From assembly GCF_029227915.1 (NCBI RefSeq), contig NC_079879.1, positions 16,304,001 through 16,368,000 of the forward strand: a DNA stretch of 64,000 bases. Reading direction: 5' to 3'. Within the stretch, counting starts at the first letter, position 1. Each line of letters starts with the position of its first letter. Below the pieces are notes generated by a model that did no database searches, was not told the origin of the DNA, and saw only the letters and a program-made list of their open reading frames with translations. The position numbers and the translations under genes are program-made. The stretch comes from Hydractinia symbiolongicarpus (lineage: Eukaryota; Cnidaria; Hydrozoa; Anthoathecata; Hydractiniidae). Shown here in pieces: positions 26,531 through 37,900 of this stretch.

Positions 26531-28026
26531 ATGGCTGCAGCAGATATGTTGGCGCGGGTGCTTACTGATTTAAAGTGTGATAATTTTGAATCTGTTCGTA
26601 AAATGCAAAAAGAACTTTTAGAAAGTGTTTATTCTCGAGCATTTTTGTTGTCTGGGGATATTTATCCCTTGGTTGGTAAAAGTCTTCATCGGAATTTAGG
26701 TCCAGATATATACCTTCCATCTGAGGCGAGGTGTGAAGATAAAGGAATTATTGCTTTAAGGTGAGAAGTATGTTTTTTACTCTCCAACACACCTTGCATT
26801 TATTTAAAGGTTTTCAGTATATCTGCTACGAAAAGCTAGTTGGGGAGAGCTTTATACAACAGACTATTAAAACAAATACAAAAAGATTTAATTAGCTAAT
26901 AGCTAGGGCTAATACACCTTTACGATAATTCGGAAAAAATAACACTCCATCGCAGCTTATTTTGCAATCAAAGGAGGTAAACATTACACTTTTATAAGAG
27001 TTTATTAAGGAGAAAACACGTTTTTTCGTGATAACTTTTCTTGCCACGTTTTCTTTTTAATGAAAAGTACACATAAGTTGTATCTTATTATTATTAACGT
27101 TTCCTGAAAATTTGAAAGAAATTGATATGACAGAAGTTAAAAAACTGGAGAAAACACGCTTTCGTCTCTAACAAACTCTCATAAAAACACGAGTTTTACC
27201 TCCTTTTTTTCGATATTGTAAAACGATGGAGAGCCGTAGGAACGCATGTACAATTGAATTATCATAAAGGTGTATTGTTTTTGTAATATGAGCTTTGAAC
27301 AGAATTTTCAGCATTGCGGAGGAATTCTTTCTCAATTAATATTTGTGTTGTTATTAGAAGCAAGAACTTGACATCTGGATAAGTAAGGTTGGTGATGAAA
27401 AAAAACAACTCTTCGAATGACTATTAAGAAACAAAGTTTGTTGAGTAAAAGGTCATGGTAAAATATATTATTTTTAGATCCAATCCATCAGGAGACTGTC
27501 TATACAGCTCAGCATCGTTGGTATAGGTATAGGTGATAATTCTCTTGTTGATGTTTTGAGAATCCTGACATCCATAGAACTTTTCTTGCATCCTTCCTTT
27601 TATTCCAATCATCTTTGTTTTCAATTTGCTTTTAAAAACCAAAAGGCAAATATTTTTATATCTGAGAAAAGTTTATTAAGATTTTCCCTTTCCCATATTG
27701 TTTGTGATATGACTCTTTCTCCTGAGGAGGCAGTTAAATCAGAAGCAATCAACAACTGTACCCCCAAGACATGGTTTCCTTTTCTATCAATACTTGCCTT
27801 GTCAACAGTAATAAAGAGAAAAATTAACACATTTTACCCACAATTCGGTTTGTTACAGTTTGTTACAACTTTCTTTACACAGTGTATATCGCCACACCCA
27901 TCTATTTTACCTGATGAAGATCAGTTAAAAATTTTATTTTGTTATGAAGATATTGTTAAGTCTGGTGTAGACTTCAAGCCAAATCATTACGTTCCCCTTT
28001 TTCCAGGTTGCAACTTTCTTAACTGA
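26531..28026 (+). pseudogene. OTU-like (transposon-associated) protein gene, copy 1, frameshifted
   Basis: Exon 1 is 26531-26760: ATGGCTGCAGC start, 76 codons beginning MAAADMLARVLTDLKCDNFE and ending YLPSEARCEDKGIIAL, donor AAG/GTGAGA. Exon 2 starts at 27478 after TTTTTAG. The split codon gives R, then SNPSGDCLYSSASLV, an OTU-like D-x-CLY nucleophile motif. Frame 1 then meets TAG. The correct continuation GDNSLVDVLRILTSIELF lies in another frame, so one small indel within TTGGTATAGGTATAGGTGAT breaks the gene. The rest runs to 28026 through SLSHIVCDMTLSPEEA and ends KPNHYVPLF, the likely OTU histidine. OTU-type deubiquitinase-like proteins of this kind are frequent in animal transposons. The identification as OTU-like is from motifs only. 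Confidence 0.6.
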
Positions 28027-28665
28027 AAGTTGCATTTTCCTATTTCAGCATGCAAAAAGCAGTAAAAAGCCCTTCTTAATTCTTCTTTTAAAGTTCAAAC
28101 GAAACTTGAGTTTAGCCGTATGAATAAACAAATATATCTGAACAAATACGTGGGTTGAGGTGTGTTTGTATCATATCACATGTATGTATATTTCATTTTC
28201 ATTATCCTGATCTTTCCATATTCTTATTGTTTTTGTTATTATTGTGTTTTATTTTGCTGTCCATGGCTGGTGTGATCATTTGATTCACCTAGTCATGCTG
28301 ATGAAGCCTGATATTGGCAGAAACAGCAGGAGTTTATAAATAATGAAATATATTCACAATTGTCTCACTTTATTGTAGTTAATCCCTGTTAATTTTAGTG
28401 GTTTTATCTATCTAAAATAAGACGTGTAAGACGGAGATTTGATTCTTATAAAAGATGTTCTTAGGAGATTTTGTTATAGCTTAGCGTTTCTTTTGGTCAA
28501 TTTTATTAATAACTAGATAAATCGGAAGACAATTTTTCGGCGATTTTTGTACCCGCAAAGCTTAAAATTTAGCCCCCAGCTGCTAAATTCAAGACTCAGT
28601 CTTGACTAAGTCTTGAAAAAGTCTGGATCCGCCCCTGAGCTGAGCAACCAAACGAAAAATGAAAT

Positions 28666-28851
28666 GTGCATGATTTTATTTCAAAGGACTTTTTATTTGA
28701 GACGCAAGTTGTGCATGATTTTTATTTCAAAGGACTTTTATTTGAGACGCAGGTTGTGAAATTTACTGGCGCTTCAACTGCATCATTAAAAACAGTTTGT
28801 CACCAATGTAGTTTGATTAAATCATTGCAGAATTCGCTAAAATATATTTAA
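28666..28851 (+). pseudogene. Short transposon-protein fragment (HDFYFK...VVKFTG), copy 1
   Basis: Contains two tandem HDF-x-x-K-x-x-LFETQVV segments followed by KFTGASTASLKTV. A related segment, HDFFYFK...NKEVVKIT, occurs on the minus strand at 33110-33298, so both are probably scraps of one mobile-element protein. The same frame recurs at 32358-32543. I do not recognise the protein. Confidence 0.3.
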
Positions 28852-30222
28852 TAAAATGTCATTTTTTCTGCGTTGAACTTTAATATTTACTCTATTAACT
28901 ATTATTATTTTATTTCTTATTTTTCTTTGCTTTTCTCCGGTAAAAATAATATTTTCTATTTAGGGGGTAGCTAAAACATTTTTGTGTTTTGTTAAGTTTA
29001 AAAATTTAGAAGCTGCCACAGTATTCTAATAAGTGCAAATAGAGCCACAGCAGTTATTTGTCGACGCTAAAAATGGCGAATTATAAGGGTCTCGTTGGAC
29101 ATTAATGTATGATGTCAGATACATTGTCCATATTATTAGGACAATAAATTTTTTGAACACATGTCCAAAATCGGTAAATTTAGGCCAAAATATCTAAAAA
29201 TTTTCTAAAAAATTATCATTTAGATGAATTTTTTTCACAGAAATGAAGTTAAAGGGATCCCAAGGTACTTTTACAAGTTGGACTCATCTGAAAGATTTGC
29301 ATGAGAAATGCTAAAAGATATATTTACTTTTTGTTAAAACTTCATGTAACTTCAGATATAGCTTTTTAAATATTTATTTTTCTTGTCGCTGGACCACCAT
29401 CTTGGTTATCTTCGACCTTCTTCTTCGTTAAAAATTTTCATTCTAGCTCCAGTCTTTTTTAGTGGCACGTGACCCTGTTACGTATTATTTCAGTAGTGCT
29501 TTCATTATTACCGACAGCATAGCCAGAACATATACCTTCGCGTGGCAAAGTGAAACGAAAGCTCTCTACGAACAATTATTTTTTTTAAAGAAAATTAAAT
29601 TAATTCTGCATAAAGTTCTTTACGAAAGATTATTTTTAAAAAAAAAAATAGAAATAATTCTGCATCTGTTCTCACATAGCTGCATGTGCGGATCCAGGGT
29701 TAGTCAGATAAGTCGCGTGACTAAGTGTAAATTTGACGAAAAATGTTAGCCAAGCGAAGATGTCGACGATCCAGGCGTTGCAAACGGAGGGCGTTAAAAA
29801 TTGTAATTTTTTTACGGCGAAAAGCCATGGTTCACAGCCCTCTCCAATTCGCCTGTAGCGATGTTGACGTCAAAGTTGTGACGTCGCTACCATATAGACT
29901 GAGAGGGTTGCAAATTATAGCTTACAGATTTTGACTGATTCATTTTGACTAATCAGTCACTCAGTCAGTCAAAAATCAAATAGCTATGGCCCGCAACCCT
30001 CCCCATCTCACCTAAGGGGCCTGTGACGTCAAAATCGTGACGTAATTTTCACACTCTATGCGTAGTCCAACAATATGTGGCCCGCAGCCGGCGAAGGAAA
30101 TTTAGGTTCCGTACTGCGTGGTTACTGATAACCTGTTAGGCTATAGTTTTAACTCCCATCCGTCAGGATTAGTCGAAGACTCACGCCTTTTGGCTTGGAT
30201 TCTTTCCGTACTATTATTGATT

Positions 30223-31718
30223 ATGGCTGCAGCAGATATGTTGGCGCGGGTGCTTACTGATTTAAAGTGTGATAATTTTGAATCTGTTCGTAAAATGCAA
30301 AAAGAACTTTTAGAAAGTGTTTATTCTCGAGCATTTTTGTTGTCTGGGGATATTTATCCCTTGGTTGGTAAAAGTCTTCATCGGAATTTAGGTCCAGATA
30401 TATACCTTCCATCTGAGGCGAGGTGTGAAGATAAAGGAATTATTGCTTTAAGGTGAGAAGTATGTTTTTTACTCTCCAACACACCTTGCATTTATTTAAA
30501 GGTTTTCAGTATATCTGCTACGAAAAGCTAGTTGGGGAGAGCTTTATACAACAGACTATTAAAACAAATACAAAAAGATTTAATTAGCTAATAGCTAGGG
30601 CTAATACACCTTTACGATAATTCGGAAAAAATAACACTCCATCGCAGCTTATTTTGCAATCAAAGGAGGTAAACATTACACTTTTATAAGAGTTTATTAA
30701 GGAGAAAACACGTTTTTTCGTGATAACTTTTCTTGCCACGTTTTCTTTTTAATGAAAAGTACACATAAGTTGTATCTTATTATTATTAACGTTTCCTGAA
30801 AATTTGAAAGAAATTGATATGACAGAAGTTAAAAAACTGGAGAAAACACGCTTTCGTCTCTAACAAACTCTCATAAAAACACGAGTTTTACCTCCTTTTT
30901 TTCGATATTGTAAAACGATGGAGAGCCGTAGGAACGCATGTACAATTGAATTATCATAAAGGTGTATTGTTTTTGTAATATGAGCTTTGAACAGAATTTT
31001 CAGCATTGCGGAGGAATTCTTTCTCAATTAATATTTGTGTTGTTATTAGAAGCAAGAACTTGACATCTGGATAAGTAAGGTTGGTGATGAAAAAAAACAA
31101 CTCTTCGAATGACTATTAAGAAACAAAGTTTGTTGAGTAAAAGGTCATGGTAAAATATATTATTTTTAGATCCAATCCATCAGGAGACTGTCTATACAGC
31201 TCAGCATCGTTGGTATAGGTATAGGTGATAATTCTCTTGTTGATGTTTTGAGAATCCTGACATCCATAGAACTTTTCTTGCATCCTTCCTTTTATTCCAA
31301 TCATCTTTGTTTTCAATTTGCTTTTAAAAACCAAAAGGCAAATATTTTTATATCTGAGAAAAGTTTATTAAGATTTTCCCTTTCCCATATTGTTTGTGAT
31401 ATGACTCTTTCTCCTGAGGAGGCAGTTAAATCAGAAGCAATCAACAACTGTACCCCCAAGACATGGTTTCCTTTTCTATCAATACTTGCCTTGTCAACAG
31501 TAATAAAGAGAAAAATTAACACATTTTACCCACAATTCGGTTTGTTACAGTTTGTTACAACTTTCTTTACACAGTGTATATCGCCACACCCATCTATTTT
31601 ACCTGATGAAGATCAGTTAAAAATTTTATTTTGTTATGAAGATATTGTTAAGTCTGGTGTAGACTTCAAGCCAAATCATTACGTTCCCCTTTTTCCAGGT
31701 TGCAACTTTCTTAACTGA
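30223..31718 (+). pseudogene. OTU-like protein gene, copy 2, same frameshift
   Basis: Second copy, with exons 30223-30452 and 31170-31718. It carries the same TTGGTATAGG frameshift region as copy 1, so the lesion predates the duplication (or the two copies are an assembly duplicate). Domain description as for copy 1. Confidence 0.6.
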
Positions 31719-32357
31719 AAGTTGCATTTTCCTATTTCAGCATGCAAAAAGCAGTAAAAAGCCCTTCTTAATTCTTCTTTTAAAGTTCAAACGAAACTTG
31801 AGTTTAGCCGTATGAATAAACAAATATATCTGAACAAATACGTGGGTTGAGGTGTGTTTGTATCATATCACATGTATGTATATTTCATTTTCATTATCCT
31901 GATCTTTCCATATTCTTATTGTTTTTGTTATTATTGTGTTTTATTTTGCTGTCCATGGCTGGTGTGATCATTTGATTCACCTAGTCATGCTGATGAAGCC
32001 TGATATTGGCAGAAACAGCAGGAGTTTATAAATAATGAAATATATTCACAATTGTCTCACTTTATTGTAGTTAATCCCTGTTAATTTTAGTGGTTTTATC
32101 TATCTAAAATAAGACGTGTAAGACGGAGATTTGATTCTTATAAAAGATGTTCTTAGGAGATTTTGTTATAGCTTAGCGTTTCTTTTGGTCAATTTTATTA
32201 ATAACTAGATAAATCGGAAGACAATTTTTCGGCGATTTTTGTACCCGCAAAGCTTAAAATTTAGCCCCCAGCTGCTAAATTCAAGACTCAGTCTTGACTA
32301 AGTCTTGAAAAAGTCTGGATCCGCCCCTGAGCTGAGCAACCAAACGAAAAATGAAAT

Positions 32358-32543
32358 GTGCATGATTTTATTTCAAAGGACTTTTTATTTGAGACGCAAG
32401 TTGTGCATGATTTTTATTTCAAAGGACTTTTATTTGAGACGCAGGTTGTGAAATTTACTGGCGCTTCAACTGCATCATTAAAAACAGTTTGTCACCAATG
32501 TAGTTTGATTAAATCATTGCAGAATTCGCTAAAATATATTTAA
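32358..32543 (+). pseudogene. Short transposon-protein fragment, copy 2
   Basis: Second copy of the fragment at 28666-28851, carried by the 3692-bp duplication. Confidence 0.3.
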
Positions 32544-33109
32544 TAAAATGTCATTTTTTCTGCGTTGAACTTTAATATTTACTCTATTAACTATTATTAT
32601 TTTATTTCTTATTTTTCTTTGCTTTTCTCCGGTAAAAATAATATTTTCTATTTAGGGGGTAGCTAAAACATTTTTGTGTTTTGTTAAGTTTAAAAATTTA
32701 GAAGCTGCCACAGTATTCTAATAAGTGCAAATAGAGCCACAGCAGTTATTTGTCGACGCTAAAAATGGCGAATTATAAGGGTCTCGTTGGACATTAATGT
32801 ATGATGTATGCTTTTAAAAGGTCTAATCATGGAGGTGTAGAGCAGCGTTGAAGTAAGGCAGGATACCTGTCTCTCTTTTCTTCTTTCACGCTTCGATGTC
32901 TGTCCTGCTTTTGTAACCCTGCTTATTTTAGCACGCTATCGCAAAAGGGAAAAATGACGAGTTTAGTTTAATAGGCTACGTTGATGTTTGCGCTACATAA
33001 TGGAAGAATATCATAAAAACAAACTTTAATTAGACAGTAAATTCTGCCTCTCTCTGTATTGTGGGATGAATTAAAGTAGTATTCTTTTCTATTGGTTTTT
33101 TAATATTTT

Positions 33110-33298
33110 TTAATAAAAAATATATCCATCTACTGAGTAACTTAGGCAACTTCGTCCCCAAGGATTGTTGAGAACAAACTTGGCAATACTCATTTGGACA
33201 TCATGCCCGCCTAGGTCGACAAGATATAGATCAGTAATTTTTACAACCTCCTTGTTGAAATATTTTCTTTTAAATTTGAAATAAAAGAAATCATGCAC
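33110..33298 (-). pseudogene. Fragment of an unrecognised element protein (minus strand)
   Basis: Reads HDFFYFKFKRKYFNKEVVKI, then TDLYLVDLGGHDVQMSIAKF and NPWGRSCLSYSVDGYIF before a stop. The beginning resembles the fragment at 28666-28851. It has the look of a conserved C-terminus, but I cannot name it. Confidence 0.3.
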
Positions 33299-33747
33299 AC
33301 ACCTGCTGCTAATATATTAATTTTTTGTTTTACTGCTTAGACGGCTAGAATATCATGTTGAATTATTTTTTTAAAAAAAAAACAAATCATTCGTAAAGAG
33401 ATCGATGTGGAAAGTACGTTGAATTTTCTTTTACTTCGTTGCGACAGTATATTAATTGTTTTTGGCTATGAAAGTCATTAAAGGGAGTGAAAGTTATTAA
33501 TTTGTGAGTGCTACTGAAATACTACGTAATAGGGTCACGTGCCACTAAAAAGGACTGGAGCTAGTCTGAAATTTTTAACGAACAAGAAGATCAAAGCGGC
33601 CATCAAGGCGACAAGAAAAACAAATATTTAAAAAACGATATCTGGGGTTACATGAACTTTTAACAAAAAATGAATATGCCATTGGGAATTTCTTATGAAA
33701 ATCTTTCAGGTAAGTCCACCTGTAAAAGTACCTCAGGATCCCTTTAA

Positions 33748-34608
33748 GAAAACACCATTTTCATGGTCCATAGGTTACATAAAATATCTGAAATAAAAAT
33801 AACTTAATTTTAGTGCTGTCCGAAATTGTCAAACGGGTTATCTTTGGGCCAAATGTGAAAAATATGTGAAAAAACGACATTAAGAGCCATGTCTGTTTAA
33901 CTTAAAAAACATTACTTTGGAATCTTTTATATTATAACCCTTGCGTGAGTAAAATTGTGAGTCCACGGCACACAACTCACGGGTCACTTTCTTATGACGT
34001 GGCCGTACGCTAAAATTTACTAAAAAAATAAGTAAGCCGCCAAATGAGAAAACAGGGGTCCATTTGTCATTTAAGCTACAGTGCCTTTCTCGGTGGTTAT
34101 GGTTGAAATAATTTAATTTTACCCCCGGTTTACCATCTCATGGAAACAAGTTGTTTATCAACTGGAAAAAGAAAACCGAAGGGAAGAAGGTTGTCTGTTT
34201 TTGGAATTAATGCTGAAATAGTTACTTCAAACAAAGCATGCCAATGTTTACTCATCATGAGGTTAGCTTAAAGCTTATATGTTTTTCTATATTTTACATT
34301 TTTGTGTTCTGGGACCGAGGTTGTATCGCATTAGAATATGACTGTAATTCGAATCTAAAATGTAAAAATGATGATATAACATTCACAAAAAGAATTGATT
34401 GGAAATGCATCAGACAATTGTAACTATACATTTTCAATTCGTTCTTTTTGGGATAAAGCGAAATTTAGTAATCGAAGTAAAAAACCGATTAGACTTTTAT
34501 TCAGCCTAGCTAGCTTGCTACCTACTGAGAAAGCGAAAGTAAAGCAGGTGTGTTGTCTAAATTATTTGATAGAGAATTGAATTTGGGTGTTTATTGATTT
34601 TTTAGCCG
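33748..34608. other. Spacer, no gene recognised
   Basis: No conserved coding sequence; the open frames at 34238-34580 have no recognisable similarity. Confidence 0.5.
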
Positions 34609-34613
34609 TTTCT

Positions 34614-34614
<1 letters not shown>

Positions 34615-34649
<35 letters not shown>
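34615..34649. repeat. (TAA)n microsatellite, 3' tail of the LINE
   Basis: About eleven ATA/TAA units. On the minus strand it reads (TTA)n at the 3' end of the adjacent non-LTR element; simple-repeat tails are usual in several LINE clades. Confidence 0.85.
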
Positions 34650-34650
<1 letters not shown>

Positions 34651-37351
34651 TTTAAAGTGGCTAGCCCAGAAAATCACAAAAACCTATAGTTAGTGGATTG
34701 TTTCCACTGGGGGCCACTAGAACAAAAAAGAAACAAAAAATGATAAACCTTAGACTGCCTCAGCTCAATCAAACATAATAACATTTATAATCTGTGAAAA
34801 TTGAAAAGAAAAAGAATAAAAAACAAAAATTAAAAAGTTAAAAAGTGATCTCCATTAGAATTTGCCAAATACATTCGAGATGGAAGTCTTAAACGAAAGC
34901 AGACTTCCATCACAGGTCACTTGGTCTGGAAGATTATTCCACACTTTTGCAGCTCTAAATGGGAAGGCTTTTTTGCCAAATTCCGTGTTGACCAAGGGAA
35001 GTGTGAACCTGTTTTTTGAAGCTCCTCTTGTTTGATGATTATGACAGTTTTTTGTCAAAAGGAATTTTGAGCGCATGTAATCAGGAGCAATGTGATTCAT
35101 GGCTTTGAAAACTAATATGGCATCGTTTTTGATGAGTAAATTATTCATTGAATATTCCCTCTCTTTCCCAAGAAAGGTACGGACACATTTTAATCGTTTT
35201 TCTAGTTTTCCCAATCTACCTTGGGTGGCACAAGCCCATGCCGAGGAGCAGTAGTGGAAATATGGCATGACAAGTGCATTAATTAAAAGGTTTTTTGTGT
35301 GAGGTGTTAAACAGGATGCAATGGTTCTAATTTTAGAATATTTAATTAGTATTTTTCTATTTATGTCATTAATGTGCTTTTCCCATTGCATTTTTTGATC
35401 AAATGTTACCCCAAGATATTTAACTTTTTCGCTCCTCTTCAAAGGAATACCCATATAGTTGATAGTTTTGTTCTCAACTTTTTTTAACTGGCTGTGGTTG
35501 CCGAAAAAGATTGTTTCAGTTTTGTCCGTATTAATAGTCATTTTGTTATTATTCAGCCAGAGGTCGACTTGCGAAAGTTCTAACTCGACCTGGGAGACAA
35601 GGGTATCCAAGTTTTTATGAGACGAAATAATTATTGTATCATCTGCATATAGATGGTGGTAGTTTGAATTGATGACAGATTTTAAGTCATCAATATACAA
35701 AAGAAAGAGCAGGGGCCCCAACACAGATCCCTGCGGCACCCCAAAAGCGTCTTCATGAAGCAGATCTGATCCTGTGTCGTTTACAAGAGTCAGCTGCATT
35801 CGGCCCGTTAAGTAGGACTCGAACCAGTCAAAGGCAGCATCTCTGATGCCAAAACACCATAGTTTTTTTAACAAAATTTTATGATCAACAGTGTCAAAAG
35901 CTTTTTTAAGGTCAATGAGCACAGCACAAACAAAGTTATGTTGGTCGAGCTCAGTAAGAATAAAATCAGAGACATCGACTACTGCAGTTTCTGTGGAAAA
36001 GAGTTTTCGAAATCCGGACTGTCTGTCATTCAGGAAGTTGTGCTCAGAAATAAAATGAGACATTTGCTCATGCACTAACTTTTCAAAAATTTTCATAGGA
36101 ATTGGCAAAATGGAGATAGGCCGATAATTAGTAGGATCTGTTTTATTGCCACTTTTAAAAATAGGCGAGACCCTTTTAGTCTTCCAACATTTAGGTACAT
36201 AACCAGTAAATAAAGATTTGTTGAAAAGACTTGATAAATAAATACTTAAAACTGACGAACCTGCTTTTAGCAGTCGTGAACCAATTCCGTCCAAGCCTGT
36301 AGCTTTATTAAGTTTTAGTGAACTAATTATTTTTTCGACACTTTTGGTCTCAATACGAGCCCACCGAAAATCGTGTCCGCTAACAGGTGGATTAACATTA
36401 GTAGTGTCAGAAGAAAATTTAGAGGCTAGTTTGGCACCAACACTGACAAAAAATGAATTGAATGTGTTGGAAATTTCTTTTGGGTGAGAAGTTTCTGTAC
36501 CATCGTTTTGGACTACTCGTTTTATCGAGGTAGTATTGCCTGACTTATCAGGAACCAGTTTTTTTAGGGTTTTCCAAAGTTGTTTTGGCCGTTTTTGAAA
36601 GTCCTGCAAAACGTCATTATAGTACTCGTTTTTGAGTCGATTTTTGAGACCTATTACCTGGTTCCTTTTTTGTTTGAAAGCTTCCCAGTCTATGATGGAT
36701 TTTGTTTTTGATGCTTTCCGTTTCAAGAAGTCTCTTTCTTTGATGGCTATTATTAATTCATCAGTGACCCATGCCTCAACACGGCCAGAAAATCTATGTG
36801 TTTTGAAAGGGGCATGTTTGTCAGCCACTGTTTTAACATTTTTATTCAGTTTCTCACATGCTTCATCAAGGTCATCATAATTATTAAAATATGACCAGTC
36901 TAAATTCCTGAGGTCCTTCAGAAAAGCCTCTTTACTGAAGTTCTTGTAGCTACGAACCTTGCATGTTTTAGGTTCAAATTTTGGCCTTTTGAATTTTCTG
37001 ATCACATAAACTAAATTGTGATCACTGATGCCTAAATCCATGACACCAGTTTTAGAAATACAAGAACTGTTAGAAAGTATCAAGTCTATAAGAGTGCTAC
37101 TATTTTCAGTAACACGAGTTGGCTCCGTAATATGTTGTTTTAGGAAAAGAGTGGAGCATAATTCCTTTATTTTGGAGGAAAGAGCATATTTTGAAAGCAT
37201 GTTACAGTTAAAATCTCCCAAGATAAAAACTTCTTTTTCTTTTGGGAGCTTGTTAAAACACTGTTTAAAATGAGTACACAGGTTTTCGGTACTCAGAGCT
37301 AAATTTTTCCTTAAATATTAAGTTTGTTGTTGTGTCTTAAGCCGGAAATAT
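34618..37351 (-). mobile_element. 5'-truncated non-LTR retrotransposon (Jockey/CR1-like)
   Basis: The minus-strand element holds the end of an endonuclease, a full reverse transcriptase, a ~200-bp 3' UTR and a (TTA)n tail. A 9-bp match TTTCTTTAA at 34609-34617 and 37352-37360 is a plausible target duplication. The 5' truncation falls inside the endonuclease, as expected from incomplete reverse transcription. Confidence 0.75.
34855..37221 (-). CDS. LINE ORF2: endonuclease C-terminus plus reverse transcriptase (788 codons, intact)
   Basis: Residues 2-5 GDFN and 66-69 SDHN are the late motifs of an APE-type (EEP) endonuclease. The reading frame continues upstream of the first ATG to about 37300 (LPKEKEVFIL before GDFN), so the 5' part of the gene has been lost. 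The reverse transcriptase follows: LNKATGLDGIGSRLLKAG, TNYRPISILP, LIDLKKAFDTVDH, GVPQGSVLGPLLFLLYIDDL, and catalytic YADD at residues 525-528, then DKTETIFFG and VKYLGVTFD. The C-terminus ends in a conserved FRAAKVWNNLP motif. No stop or frameshift is seen across 788 codons, so the insertion is recent. Most similar in style to the CR1/Jockey group; the clade is not settled. Confidence 0.93.
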   Translation of the reverse strand: MGDFNCNMLSKYALSSKIKELCSTLFLKQHITEPTRVTENSSTLIDLILSNSSCISKTGVMDLGISDHNLVYVIRKFKRPKFEPKTCKVRSYKNFSKEAFLKDLRNLDWSYFNNYDDLDEACEKLNKNVKTVADKHAPFKTHRFSGRVEAWVTDELIIAIKERDFLKRKASKTKSIIDWEAFKQKRNQVIGLKNRLKNEYYNDVLQDFQKRPKQLWKTLKKLVPDKSGNTTSIKRVVQNDGTETSHPKEISNTFNSFFVSVGAKLASKFSSDTTNVNPPVSGHDFRWARIETKSVEKIISSLKLNKATGLDGIGSRLLKAGSSVLSIYLSSLFNKSLFTGYVPKCWKTKRVSPIFKSGNKTDPTNYRPISILPIPMKIFEKLVHEQMSHFISEHNFLNDRQSGFRKLFSTETAVVDVSDFILTELDQHNFVCAVLIDLKKAFDTVDHKILLKKLWCFGIRDAAFDWFESYLTGRMQLTLVNDTGSDLLHEDAFGVPQGSVLGPLLFLLYIDDLKSVINSNYHHLYADDTIIISSHKNLDTLVSQVELELSQVDLWLNNNKMTINTDKTETIFFGNHSQLKKVENKTINYMGIPLKRSEKVKYLGVTFDQKMQWEKHINDINRKILIKYSKIRTIASCLTPHTKNLLINALVMPYFHYCSSAWACATQGRLGKLEKRLKCVRTFLGKEREYSMNNLLIKNDAILVFKAMNHIAPDYMRSKFLLTKNCHNHQTRGASKNRFTLPLVNTEFGKKAFPFRAAKVWNNLPDQVTCDGSLLSFKTSISNVFGKF

Positions 37352-37360
37352 TTTCTTTAA

Positions 37361-37900
37361 GCACTTATTTTGTAAGAATATACTCCAAAAAATGGATCAA
37401 AAATTTAGATTATCCTAAGAATATGTCTAAGCTTAATAGTTTGTTTTAAATATGAACATTTGTATGACGTACAAAATTGATTAGAAGTTTACTTTTTTTA
37501 TTGTATATCAAACGAACTGAACTTTTTCGTGTCCAAGCAATGGATCGTTACCTGTATGATCTGTCTCCTGTTTGCGTTGTCGATGTGTGCCTTTGTGGTA
37601 GCTTGGTCTACCGTATTTGTTTTTGTTTTTGTAATACAGGTTAGTATGTGTGTCCATGTTCCGAAATTGTAGGTTAATACTGGTTTTACTATTGATTTAT
37701 AGATTGTTAATTTCTTAAGAAGAAGAAGAAGAATGTGTGTCCAGGCAGAGAGAAGATGTGAGATTTTAACGAGCAGTCGACTGTAATTGCAACGAAGATA
37801 ATACAAAACCTTAGAGCTACTAAGACTTATGGAGCTCTCGGAATTTATGCTCAGAAGTTTGTAACGATCCAGAACAAATTCTGTTCGTAATTCCTTGGTA
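37361..37900. other. Spacer with a faint RT-like scrap
   Basis: No reliable gene. A minus-strand segment near 37680 reads LTIYKSIVKPVLTYNFGTW, reminiscent of the C-terminal part of LINE reverse transcriptases, but decayed. Not strong enough to annotate further. Confidence 0.35.

Larger units (their letters stand above)
25420..29111. repeat. Tandem duplication, unit 1 of 3692 bp
   Basis: 25420-29111 repeats as 29112-32803 with a constant offset of 3692 and no difference in the parts I compared, including all reading frames. Short microhomology (ATGT) occurs at the junction and at the right edge. The unit includes the left inverted end of the surrounding transposon and a complete OTU-like gene remnant. 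It may be a very recent duplication or an assembly artefact. Confidence 0.9.
29112..32803. repeat. Tandem duplication, unit 2 of 3692 bp
   Basis: Second copy of the block described at 25420-29111, directly adjoining it. After 32803 the sequence turns unique (TATGCTTTTAAAAGG). Confidence 0.9.
25557..33747 (+). mobile_element. DNA transposon with ~245-bp inverted ends, OTU-like cargo
   Basis: Left arm 25557-25812 (TTAAAGGGATCC ... CACGTGACCCTGTTACGTA ... CAGTAGTGC) is mirrored by the right arm 33506-33747 (GCTACTG ... TACGTAATAGGGTCACGTG ... GGATCCCTTTAA), with visible substitutions throughout. A third arm copy at 29249-29504 results from the internal tandem duplication. The enclosed genes are OTU-like remnants; no catalytic transposase is recognisable. 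The outermost ends and target duplication could not be fixed, because similarity fades outside the arms. Confidence 0.65.

Noticed and set aside
35881-36880. Plus-strand ORFs inside the LINE
   Set aside because: They are antisense shadows of the intact reverse-transcriptase frame.
37498-37806. Possible second LINE reverse-transcriptase fragment
   Set aside because: Only KLTIYKSIVKPVLTYNFGTW looks RT-like; the rest is unrelated, so it is too weak for a separate gene call.
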